Assembly: GCA_032629725.1 (NCBI GenBank)
Contig: JAFEVB010000026.1
Span: 930,001 to 994,000 of the forward strand
DNA length: 64,000 nucleotides
DNA from: Gremmenia infestans
Lineage: Eukaryota > Ascomycota > Leotiomycetes > Helotiales > Hamatocanthoscyphaceae
Direction of reading: 5' to 3'
The position numbers and the translations under genes are program-made. Under the pieces are notes generated by a model. That model saw only the letters and a program-made list of their open reading frames with translations, searched no databases and was not told the DNA's origin. This document shows positions 47,801 through 59,026 of the stretch, piece after piece; the first letter of the stretch is position 1, and each line of letters begins with the position of its first letter.

Positions 47801-50800
47801 TGATCTCTATCGCCTCCGACTCGTGCAACTTTAGGTTGAATTCTGCTGTGTCCGAAGGATCGGGGTTCGGCAATTGACCGATGTTATCAAGACCCCAGAA
47901 AATTGGATATCGAGCCCAAGCTCGAGAACCGTACTTTTTACTCACACCGACAGCACCGAAGCTCTTCTGGTGGATGCGCAAGTATGAGCTACCAGCGTGT
48001 AGCAAGTTGAAAACGTCACCAAACTGGACATATTTGCGAACAACGTCGTGAGGTAGATTATAGACGGAACTAAATGGGTCAGCAGAAATTAGGTTGTCGT
48101 GTTTGCGCTAAACTTACCAAACTTCGTCAAATTCTTTGGTGTTGCGCAGAGGCCAAAGACCTTGAAATTCCGCATTGTGGAGGGAGAGACAGACAGGAAT
48201 AGTACGAGGTAATAAGTACAATGGTGCGGCGGCGCCGTGGTAGTCATTGATGTGGTACAAATCCACATGAAAACGTTTCGTTGCAAGTGCAATGCATTGG
48301 TTCCAGGTGCTGTAGAACACGGCCGAGCTAAGATCATCCATTCGGGCGGGATACGGCTCTGCTCTAGTCTGAGCACGGAAGATCGGCGCATCGAGGAGAA
48401 CATAGGTGATGTTGCGAAGCTTGTGGTACTGGACACGAACTTCATAGGAGCCGCCTAGAATGGTGATGTACATTGGTGCGGCTGATTCAGCACGAGGGTA
48501 GACAACTCCACCCACGCATGGAACTACCCAGATTAGATCTTGAAATCCCAAGACCTTACCCATAAGTTGTGCCTATAGACTTGTTAGCTCTATGGTTCTT
48601 CAACCCTTGCAAAAATACAACATACCATGACACCAAGCCCACCAATCTTGACTTTAATATTCCAATCTTCAATATCGTACTCGATGGTCGCAATAAGTAC
48701 GGTTCTGCGGTTAGCGCTAGCAGCTTCTTCTGCAAGGACAGCCGTCGATATGTTTCCGGCAGTCATCTCATGGTACATTGAGCCCGAATTCTCGGACTCG
48801 AGATCTTTGTTTAACTGTATCCGGTTGCCTAGCTTGAGCATGAAAAATTCTGTTAACAAGTTCTTGAGGCCAACAACCTTGTAACTAATGCCTTCCCGGT
48901 TCAATTTGACTTGGTAAAAGAAGCGAACATAAGCCCAGACAGCTAGAGCTCCTGTCAAAACTGGAAACAACCACATGATGACGAAAACAAAGATCTGTAT
49001 GCGTTCGTCACCCATAGGGTTGATGTCGAAATGGAGCGTTCCATCGTTTATAACCACCTCCCATCCAAGGTAAGGACGCGGTGGTGATTTAGTGATATTT
49101 ACTAGCACCTCCGCAAGAGATGATGGTGGCAGACGATCCAAAACGCTGTCGCCGTCCGCATCTCCATAGACGTAAGTCTGATCAGGCTGAGAATCAGGAT
49201 TCATGCCCCAACCATTGACCTGGAAGATAGCTGGCCACTCTGTCATGAAGGAAAACTTCCACATGCCATTAGCCTCGAGGTGAAACTGGTTGTCTATTCC
49301 TGCGTCGAATCCGTATTCGTTGAAAGGCCCTTCCAACCAAAGATGGGGAAATCGCCTAGGAGCCTGATTTGGATCAAGATCGCCGTGCTGGAAATAGTCG
49401 CTGCTACCGCTTGCGCGACTGAAATATTGAACTATGATGTGCTCTCCCTCCCAGCTCTGCAATTTGGTTCCCGTCCAATTTGCTGGTGTCAATGTGCTGT
49501 TTCCTCCGGTATATGGCATCCAATCGCTGTAGTTTACCCAATCGAGAGTGTAGCGCCATGAATCCGCACCAGTCGCCTTATGTGACACATAAAGTGTGCC
49601 ATTGTCGAGTTTGTGTAGAAGGCTGAGAGTGTAATTGGCAGAGCGCGGGAATATCATAGGATTGTCCTTCTGGCCTGTCCTGAAAATAAAAGTATCGCGA
49701 GAATTTGTTGCTGTTCCATTCGAACTTGTAGCATTGTTGACAGTAACAGTGTGGATCCCGTTGTAGACATCAGTTACATTTGCCTTGAAAGTGAAAAAGG
49801 TAGGGATCGTGCCCACCCAAGGCGCAACGTAGGTCTCCTTTATAACTGAACAGCTCACTGTTGAATTACGCAACGACGCATTTTGGCCAAACTCGGTAGT
49901 GGATGTAATTGTAAGACCTGCTGCTAAAGATTGGCAGTCCATTTCGGTCGAAAAATGGAATTCGATTGCCACATCTTCAGCTTCATTAGGAGCCACTGTT
50001 GACTGTAGTCGGTAATCATGACCTGGGACAAACTTGGTAATAACGGGACTATTGGCCACGAAAGACGATTTTGGTACAAAAGCTTTGAAGCCCCAAGCAG
50101 GCATCTTCAGATGCTGTAGACAACCATTGTAGCCCTCAACATCGTCAAGATATAATTTGGTACTCGAGTTGGCGAGATAGTATTCATCGTACGGGTAAAA
50201 CAAATTCTTGACTGTAGTTCCAGCTTCGAAGGGGGAAAGTAGTGCCTGGGTAGAGTTTCCTGAACAGTCGAACTGATAATCGATCGTGGTATTATCATTC
50301 TGGTAGACCAGCCAGACGCTCTGATTTCCTTGTCCGCCCTCTGTAGATAAGTCCTGAAAGCTGCGAAGAGGTCCTCTGTATGTAGACCACAGGCCAATCT
50401 CTGTTCCAACACCAGACGAACCGGGTAGGTATATGTATCTGGTTTGTTTGGAAAGGGCTTGAAGAAATATACCGTCGTTGAGAACCGGGAAGTTATTTCG
50501 CATTTGATACATGCTTTTGACTGTATTGCGAATCGGATGAGAAGCGTCTCTATGATCGAGGGAATTCCATGGATCCTGGCAGCCGTAGGTTGCGTTCTCG
50601 ACAATCGTGTCCCACTTATAGTAATTGCCGGACCCGGCAGCATAGCAGCCATGAACTTCCCAAGCAAGCGCAGAGGACATTGCTTGTCTCCCAAAAACGT
50701 AATTAGAATTCGTATTATCAAGGACATAGAACTGTGGGAAACGTCAGACGGCGTACATGGAAATATTTCGGTAATACTTACAGCTTGCTCTTCACCCCAC

Positions 50801-52429
50801 AGCAGAAGTGGAATTCCCGGCATAAGAAGTGTTGTTATAAAGTTACCGAGGAGCCATCTCTGCGTGCCATTTTTTATTGACGGCCAGCGGAAAACATCTC
50901 GACGGAAGTTAGCATCCATATTCCCGAAAACCAAGACTATAGAGACATACCTTGATTTGACACTCCATACATATGTCTTGGATCATAGAGATTTGTATTA
51001 GGATTCAGGAAATCATTAGTCACGAGCATCTCATTCCAACTATCTACCCAGTCGACTGGAAGATCGAAACCAGCAGACAAGGAACCATCCATGCCCAGAA
51101 ATCTGGCGAGGGCGCGATATATCGAATAGTGAAAGGCCGCACTGTCCAAAGCATTCTTACCAATATCACGAATGAACATAGAGCTATTGCTCACGTTTGT
51201 CATTTGGGTAGCGACTGTCAAATTTTCCGGGACCATATTTGGCTGCCTTCCACGACCTAAGTATATACTTCCGAACGTGTTGCCACCAGTAATTTCGCCG
51301 GGAATGAAGAAGTTTTCCTTTCCGACGCTGCGGGCACATTCTCTGAGGGACTCGCTGAAGTCACCTAGGGCATCTACTGTGATCTGTGTTGCCTTGTCGA
51401 GACCTGCAAATGTTCTCGTAAGCATTGCGAAATTAGAAAGCCTGGATGGAATACATACGGAATCCATCGATGTCAAGCATCTTGATGGCCATGCATGAGA
51501 AATGAGAGATTTTTGTCCGAACTGAGGGTACCCATTCACGCAAACGATCTTGCGAAGAAGCGAATTTGGACAGCTGACGACGCCAATCAGGATATACACC
51601 AAATGCTTCAGTGTCTCCATACTGATCAAACTCAGAATCATAGCATCCCTTCATCTGAGAGGTGACTTCATCCCCCACACGGTAGCCATTGTCCAACCAT
51701 AAGCGTGGGTAATCGCAAGTCGTGTTGTAATTATTTCCGAATTTGAAGTCAAGATATTGACGCTTGGGGTTTCTCCACTCGACTTCATGCTCATTAAGCA
51801 GGAAGGGCGTTGAGGAATTGAGATATCCCTTGAATGCGATCAAATCTCCCATAGTCGCCATGGTGTTGTCCAAAATGACATACATGCCTCGGTTGTGGAC
51901 TTCTGTCACCAAGCTCCTCATTGTTTCAATCTCACCATAGTGAAGATCCAAAAGAGTCAAATCTAGCGGGGAGTAGGAGTCTGCACCCCAGGGCTGATTG
52001 ATGAATGGAGAGCCAGAGATATACAGAGCTCGAATTCCCATGCCGTAGATGTAGTCCAGAGAATCTGTCAGCCCTTGAATGTCTCCACCATGCCGTAGTT
52101 GAGTCTGTAGTATGTCATGTTCGAAAACAGTACCGTTGATATTATCGTTTGTAGGGTCTCCGTTCGCAAATTTATCTAAGAATATCTAAAGAACTATCAG
52201 CAGAGTTATCTTTGGTGATCGAGAGCAATTCTACCGTGTAGAATGGGACTCTCCAATTGCTTGGAGAGGGATGGAACGTATGGTTGTCCCATATGCCATT
52301 ATAGTCGAGAGGATTGATTGCTGTTTCATTCTGGTTCAAATTATAGCCAATATATTGCTGGTCAAACCGGAGAGCCGCTGACAACCTGAAAAGAAGAAAG
52401 CAAACGAATGCGGGACATGGGGGATGCAT
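44828..52429 (-). CDS. Alpha-1,3-glucan synthase
   Basis: A plasma-membrane enzyme that makes cell-wall alpha-1,3-glucan. Eleven exons: 52235-52429, 51459-52185, 50951-51403, 50782-50897, 48626-50731, 48118-48572, 47696-48069, 47567-47642, 47257-47517, 47083-47206 and 44828-47035. They give 2,364 residues, the normal family length. The signal peptide is about 1-20. The extracellular GH13 amylase-like domain has DGFRLDKA (Asp305, Asp310) and the GEITGG Glu344. One membrane helix lies at about 1077-1102. The cytoplasmic GT5 synthase domain has the KIGGLG nucleotide-sugar motif (1192-1197) and the Glu1557...Glu1565 pair in EPFGLVAVE. The C-terminal ~420 residues form a multi-helix region thought to export the glucan. 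All ten introns are 47-55 nt. No defect was seen. Confidence 0.97.
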
Positions 52430-55400
52430 CCCGGCGGTGAATATAATATGACCAGACAGACAATCGAACACCACGAGGTCTGATACTTCAACCCCACTGT
52501 GTCAACTCGAGCTCTATCAAAAGACACAATACAAGAATAACGAAGAAGGGTGAAAAAATGGGGAAACAGAAAGAGCTCCATCGTCGAAGACAACAGTCAG
52601 AAGCTTAAGTTACTTCCCCTTTGCCATGGCTGAGGCGTAAACCCTGAGCATCATAGCCATTGGGAGATCGAGGCACATCTAGCCAGAGACCCGTGTCTAT
52701 CCCGCATTATCATAATGAAACTATTGAAGATGGCTTGACAGCTTAGCCATAGGGCTTCAAAGTTTCCGTGGCGTCGGGCGTTCTCTAGCGCAAGAGCAAC
52801 ACTACATCTAGAAACACCTAAGTTCACCCAGGAAAATGGCCAGGTATATAGCAGAAGATTACCTGTACATATTGCCTTTAAAGCTGACCAGTGTTTGGGA
52901 AGCATTTCGTGGAGCGGAAGTGTACTGCGTAAGACACAGAACAACGTCAAAGACATGCAAATTGATGAGTTTTCGCTACCGAAATGTCGGTACACACCGC
53001 AGCTTCAGGATCTAAGTGCTTAACATGGCTGCCCAACTCCGTATCACTCGGTTAAACCACTTTCGTTAAAAGTGTTCTGGAGATGGGAAAGCCCCTAGTC
53101 TGCGGCTAATAATTCGGTACCTGCGTCTCGCCCCAGACATTAATCGTACTCTAATCCAACCGAGTCTCTTTTATAAACTATCTAGGTATAAAATGTGTTG
53201 TTTCCATGTTTAAGCCACATGCTTATCGTTACTTTAATTTCAGGTTCTAGTTTATAGTGGCTGCGTTAGTAAGTCACGTCAGATGGTATTCTCAAAAGAG
53301 TTACAAGGAAAGCTGCAGAGAGCTCAGCCCCCTTATAGAGTAGTAATGGGTTTTGCTTAGAAGTGCATAAACTCGCGGAGTTCCTTCAAAGTAAACAATG
53401 TGACGAGTCGACGATGCATTCTTTCGAAGACGATTATTTAGGGGCAAGTTTCACGGAACTGGGTTTATCCGAGTTTTTCTCTGTCTCTACGGGATTTTCC
53501 CATGCTTCACAATTTGCAAAGACGAAAAGGGGGACATGCACTCTGATTAAAAGAGATCAATTTGTTAAGGTCCAGACGGCGCGTTTCTGCTAAGTAGTCA
53601 GCCTTGTTAGCGTGATTAGATACCTAGTCTCCCGCATATACCGATTAGCTTTATACCCTAGTGCAAATCCCAAGCCGGGATGATCCTACTAAGCGTAGAG
53701 TAACACTACCGGGTAAGAGTTTTCTACATCCTTGCGTGTTTTTCTAATCTAAGCGTCCCAAGGCATGCGGGATATATGACTATGCAGTAAGACTGTAGAG
53801 ACTGCATATAGACTTATATAAGGGAGCTGAAAGCGCATATCATCAATACGTGGTTATAGGGCTAAATTGCACTTAGTGTCGGAAGATCTCCGTCGTCTTA
53901 TTGCTTAAATCATCCTTCCGCCCTATCTACAGGCCTCAAGTGGGCAAGCTGATAATGCAAAGAACGCTATCGATCGGTGATATAGTGGAGCCCCTAATCG
54001 GCTACGCTAGGAAGACAGCCGCTTCAGGGGCTATGCACCTAGGCGCCCAGCTGTACGGAGTACTCTGGATTTGCCAATTTGCTACGGCAGAGATTTTGGG
54101 AACCTGTATAGACAGCTTATCGTCTTCTGAAGGCTTGCTACGTGGCGGTTTTTGTTCCTGGTTCCCGAGTCATTCGTTCTATATTCAGGGGCAGACATAG
54201 CAGACTGAGGTTCAGCCAAGTGTTATGTCAGCACCGGATCTCCTATACTTGAAATCGTGATCGCCTGCAGCCCTTGATAAGAGGAAAGTGATTTCTTCTT
54301 GAACGCATGGCTCTTGCGTGCTGTCTAATGAGTGGCCAAGTAGAGATCCGGTATCACCCTGCACTCATGCTCAAAAGGGGCAGGTTAAATAGCGTTACGC
54401 ACGCTTTGCTCTAATTATAAGTCCCGATTAGAAGGTTTGAACAAGTCTGCTTCTGCACTACAGCCAGCCGCCCCGTGCACAGACATTTTATTGATTTTCA
54501 AACGATCTACCACGCGTCCACCGGTTTATCGGGATTTGACTAATTATTCTATACTATTCTGGTATGATTAGAACCGCCCTGAAACCCCGGCCTCCCAACT
54601 AACTACTGTCCCGAAAAAACTTCATTTCGCTGTAATGACTTTGCATAAATGTCGAAGTCAAACATATTAGCGTGGAGAGATACTCCAAGCAAATCCCCCC
54701 TATATAATTAGCCTTTTATCCAGGTGCTAAACCCACTAGAAGATGGATCTCGAAGCTCGCCATTTACAAGCTAAAAAGCTTCATATTTCGTTCAGCTCTA
54801 ATGGGTGCAGCCCTAAAAGTCGTAAGTGCTGGCACTCGCTTATTATCCCAGTCAAAAAGTCCTTAGTTAATATATTTAGGGCTGCTGCTCCGTAAGCTAA
54901 TGATGGAGTAAATGTTATCTAAGAGTTAGACTTGAGAGGTGCGTTGTCTAGACAGTTGACGCAGATAGTCGGTATATCTCATGCGCAGAGGTGGGGCGAT
55001 TATGCAAAAGGCACCGAGAAGAAATTCGCTATGTCCGAAAGCATTCAGCCTCTCATCCAAGCGCCTGCTGAAATGTTTCTGTTTCCCTGCCTCAGCCTTT
55101 TCGTCGGCGATAAGTGGAGCGTAATTATACGAGCGAGATACCGATTATACGAATTACGAAGGCTTTTTTGGTAATTTAGGAATCTGAAGCAAGTAACGTG
55201 GAGATGACCAAGCTCACGATAAAACCTAACACTTTAAGATTAAGATAGAATACTTATAGATACCATAATAGGTTTCCAAAAGGCTAACAGCTGTTTATCA
55301 CCTATAGCATATGCAAATATACTCAAAAGACTTAAGGATATTTAAGTATAAATAAATGAGATAAGTATTCAGAGCTTAAGATAAGTTAAGTTAGGTCAAC

Positions 55401-55750
55401 TTATTTCACATGATAAGACTCACATGTAACCAAAAAGTGCTTGCATGTTTTAGCGGGAGATGAACAAGTAAATCTCAAATGATAATATATTCTGCCAGTA
55501 GCTAGAATCTCTACATGCTATGAAATCAGGTTTTTAACCACCACGTATTACTGTGACGTATCATATCCCCATGAATTTATACATTAGATAAGGAGTGTAG
55601 TTTTGCTATAAAAGAAATGTCCCGAAACATGATCAGAAGAATTTTTGAAGTCTCAAGTCCAGAAAATAATGCCCTCCCAAACAACCAATGCTGCCACCTT
55701 GCGATGCGCCAAACAGTCCCACAAAAACACAAGGGAAAAAATAAAAAGAG
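52430..55750. other. 3.3-kb gene-free region, AT-rich at right end
   Basis: The first few hundred bases should be the glucan synthase promoter. Beyond about 53000 the sequence is AT-leaning and littered with stops; short frames (53363-53593, 53901-54200, 54932-55174) have no recognisable homology. About 55200-55600 is strongly AT-rich. It may be degraded repeat sequence, but no element type can be named. Confidence 0.55.
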
Positions 55751-57841
55751 CTACAATTCGATCAAATTACTCCTGACTCTCTCATGCTTGACAGCATTAG
55801 GCACGCTTACAAACTTGGCCTCAAACAAAGCCATATCCTGCCTGTTTGTAACTGCAACCAGGGCCTGCATCATGATTGCATTTTGTTTCTGGAGCTCGAT
55901 TAGATATCTTGAGATTTCGGCGATCTTTTGGTCTTTGTCCTGTGTAGACTCGGTTTCTAGTGCAGGCGTGGATTGCGACTCAATAGCCTTGGGTTCATTT
56001 TCATTCTCGGGCGTTGATTGAGCATAAACGGGTAAATGTTCAGATTCCAGATCAGTCTCTGAATCAGAAGCTGGTGGAGTAGGAATGGGCGCGAGCTGCC
56101 ACAACGCAGCCTTGGAGGTCGGTTCCCGCGCGGCAATGAGATTGTCAACACTCTTGACGGGGGCCAGCGTTTGCGGTGGCTGCCAAAGCGTTTCAGGCGA
56201 CTCTTTCCATTCCAACGGGGAATCTGGCATGCGCTGTAAAATTTGTTCTGGATCGATTTGAGGCTCTGTCTGGCTGGTGTCTCTATTGGAAGCATTGGAT
56301 TTTATAGACTGCACATCTTGTTTACGAAGTGTAGGAACATGTGCCTCCTTCTGATTCCCAATCGAACCTCGCCGGTGGAATGTCCCCATAGTCTCATTTG
56401 AACTACGTCTGTGTTGAGGCTCTTGCACGGATTCTGAAACGGATGATTGAGTCTCGCCAACATCCTCCAAGTGCGAATCTACCCTCGAATAGTCCATTTT
56501 GGCCGTTCTTTCACTTTGGGTGGCGGGGACGCTTTGGTGTTGATTTCGGAGTGTCTTTATATCCTCCGATATCTCGGAAGACATGGACACGGTCCGATTA
56601 CGCCACAGATCCATTTCAGGATCCATCGAAGTTGAAGAGGTAATTATACTATCCCTCTGAGAATTATAGACGCTACTTGCTGTGGAAGTCATTGCGCTAC
56701 CTGTTGTGGAAGCCATTGCAGCAAGCCTGAGCAGAAATTCTGGAAGATCAAATTCCGACGACCCCTGCTCCCAGCCAGCAATGGCTGCTGCGATCTCATG
56801 CTTTCGACTTCCAAAAACTTCGCCGGTTAGAATCGGTTGCTGCGCAGGCTCTACATGGTCTTTGAGCCCCGTCTTATAAGGCATGCCCCTCACATGCAAC
56901 TCGCCGGCGTCCCCGAGAGCTGATTCATCGCGACGATTGCCTGCGAGAGTACTTCTGATCGATCGAACGGATACGCGAGGAATGATCCTACGTTGAGATT
57001 TGATCGACTGAGGAACAGTCCTGGGAGGAGAATTAACAGACATTGTATCGTGAGATGTTGCTCGCGACGTTGCGCGAGATGTTGTTCGAGACAAAAGTTC
57101 AATTGCGTGTGGATTCTTCACCTCGTCAAGACGAGGGAGAGGCGGAACAGCGTCATCACCGGGCACGCAAATGGCAATGTGCCAATGTCCTCCCTTGGCA
57201 GTCTTCATGGCGACTGCACTGTCCGGGAGTTGAAGTGTCTTTTTCTTGCCCTTCTGACTCTTCGTGCTCTTGACGCTGCGCAAGCTTAGTGTAGAATTTC
57301 GGCGGCTACGTCCACCCAACATGCTGAACCAACTTGAGCTTTCCCGTTCGTCATCTTCCGGAATTGAGGTGAAGCTGCTTGCCGGTGGCTCGTTTTCGCG
57401 CAGAAAATCAGAGAGAACTTTGATATTTCGGGAATCACTATCAGATGCAATAGCACTTCGAGAAACCTTTTTCTTGGCAAGCTTAGGAAAAACATTGGAA
57501 CCGCTCGTTGAAGGACGATCTGATGCGCTCAAATTGGTGTGAGATGCAGATTGTCGGTCGGTTTCATATAGAGGTCTAGGGCCATATGCGGAAGTCATCT
57601 CAACGTGGTCTGAGGGGTTTAAGCTGGTAACTCGAGAGCGTATAGAACTATGAGCAGAAGCCTGCACGGCGACAGGATGAGGTGCACGCCCCGTACTTTG
57701 GATTGTACGCGAGTTGTGCGACGCTGGGAGTAAAGAAGGAGGCATAATAATGAGGTGGCTTGCAGCTACCGTTTCTGGATGATGGGTTCTCGATAAGCCA
57801 CTAATAAATTCTTGCGACATTGGCAAATGTGCAAACTCCAC
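55751..57841 (-). CDS. Large disordered protein of unknown function
   Basis: A single uninterrupted exon encodes 696 residues. Most of it is Ser/Thr/Arg-rich and probably disordered, with a short repeat SRTTSRATSRATSHD near 270. A folded-looking segment reads GGHWHIAICVPGDDAVPPLP, and RKHEIAAAIAGWEQGSSEFDLPEFLLRLAAMA sits further on. The C-terminal ~55 residues (KDQKIAEISRYLIELQKQNA...) look like a coiled coil. Several Met codons lie near the start; 57841 is the most upstream, and the eighth residue is another Met. I do not recognise a family. The length with no stop and the ordered conserved-looking islands argue that it is real. Confidence 0.78.
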   Translation of the reverse strand: MEFAHLPMSQEFISGLSRTHHPETVAASHLIIMPPSLLPASHNSRTIQSTGRAPHPVAVQASAHSSIRSRVTSLNPSDHVEMTSAYGPRPLYETDRQSASHTNLSASDRPSTSGSNVFPKLAKKKVSRSAIASDSDSRNIKVLSDFLRENEPPASSFTSIPEDDERESSSWFSMLGGRSRRNSTLSLRSVKSTKSQKGKKKTLQLPDSAVAMKTAKGGHWHIAICVPGDDAVPPLPRLDEVKNPHAIELLSRTTSRATSRATSHDTMSVNSPPRTVPQSIKSQRRIIPRVSVRSIRSTLAGNRRDESALGDAGELHVRGMPYKTGLKDHVEPAQQPILTGEVFGSRKHEIAAAIAGWEQGSSEFDLPEFLLRLAAMASTTGSAMTSTASSVYNSQRDSIITSSTSMDPEMDLWRNRTVSMSSEISEDIKTLRNQHQSVPATQSERTAKMDYSRVDSHLEDVGETQSSVSESVQEPQHRRSSNETMGTFHRRGSIGNQKEAHVPTLRKQDVQSIKSNASNRDTSQTEPQIDPEQILQRMPDSPLEWKESPETLWQPPQTLAPVKSVDNLIAAREPTSKAALWQLAPIPTPPASDSETDLESEHLPVYAQSTPENENEPKAIESQSTPALETESTQDKDQKIAEISRYLIELQKQNAIMMQALVAVTNRQDMALFEAKFVSVPNAVKHERVRSNLIEL

Positions 57842-59026
57842 GTCATGCAGCTGATGTAGTAATAACTGATGAGGAAGAGGGATAATTGTATGGAAGCAAA
57901 CTAAGCTTGAGTTTAGGAGGTATAGGCAAAGAACTGCATTTCAGATACTCGAAATACTCGGATTCGTGAATAAAAAGAAAAATTGCTGGAACAATAAAAG
58001 TACTCTGCGACACAGTGAGTAAGTAAATACCGGACAATAATATCAAATAGTTCAAGATGCCTGCGGTCCGGGTGCGGCATATGGGACGATATGGGACGTG
58101 GCATACTTGCGAGCACTATTGAAAACTTATATCCACCTCGCCGATTATTCAACTTCAAAGATATATTCTTGTTACTTCTCAAGGCTGATAGTGGAGACTA
58201 TTAGCGTGGGAAGAACGGATCTAGTGTAAATTCGTAGAATGGCAAGAAAGATAGCAGCTAAAGCAACCTTAAAGTGAAACTTCTTATTTGGACCTTTATA
58301 TTGACTCTTGGCACCTAAGCTCTCCATGTAGCGCCGAGTATAAAGTTGTAGATAAAAAACGAGTACGTATGAAAAGTACTTTAAGGACAATGCACCTTAG
58401 GTGATGATAGAGGTACCCGGCTGAGCCGGCACTCAACGCATATATGACACCATGTGAGAGGCCTTTTCTTAATTGAGTAAGACTTGAGTCAATTTAGATA
58501 AGCTCGTCCTAAGGGAAATATTTTGTCCGAAGAAGTCTTTAGTAGTAAAGAATGCCGCTGGCAGAAAGATCCGGAATATTGGGTGGGAAGTCTCGAGCTG
58601 AGGGTAGCGCTGGCCCCTGGCCCGCCTCACTAGTAGCGCCGTCTCCCGCCACACGTGCGCCAAAGTGGAGCCTCATGTCCCAATCAGGCTCACTTCCACT
58701 ACAAGGCACAACTTTGAGTTAGAGACTTTCCATAGGGCATCAAAGCTAAACTGTGTTTTCCGCCTCTATAGAACTAGTGGCCATATGCGGCTGGCTTGAA
58801 AAATGTTTCCTAACTTGCAAAGCCTGGAAACCGGGGCCCTAATAATGTGAATATAAGGTTTTTTAGGCAACTGGGTCATCGCCAGGGGCCAGGGCCGTGA
58901 AGTGTTGTTTGTTTTCCCCTTGATCTTTTGCTGGTTCGTGGTATGATGAAGACTGGAGACCTGATAACGAGTTGAAGGAGAAACGTCGTGTTGATGCCAC
59001 GAAATATTCACGGAGTATAGGAAAGC
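57842..59026. other. Divergent intergenic region
   Basis: About 1.2 kb between divergent start codons. Short open frames only; no repeat or recognisable element was assigned. It must contain the promoters of the orphan gene and the SH3 protein gene. Confidence 0.5.

Noticed and set aside
52430..52474. Upstream in-frame start for the glucan synthase (MVFDCLSGH...)
   Set aside because: The downstream Met at 52429 begins a clean signal peptide leading to ALRFDQQYIGYNLNQN, the family's normal mature start; the upstream start buries it.
52651..52995. 114-codon minus-strand frame upstream of the glucan synthase
   Set aside because: Lies in the expected promoter region, has no recognisable domain and no supporting neighbours.
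53901..55174. Possible transposase relics (frames at 53901-54200 and 54932-55174)
   Set aside because: Translated pieces did not show a catalytic motif or any clear transposon family; kept only as unexplained gene-free sequence.
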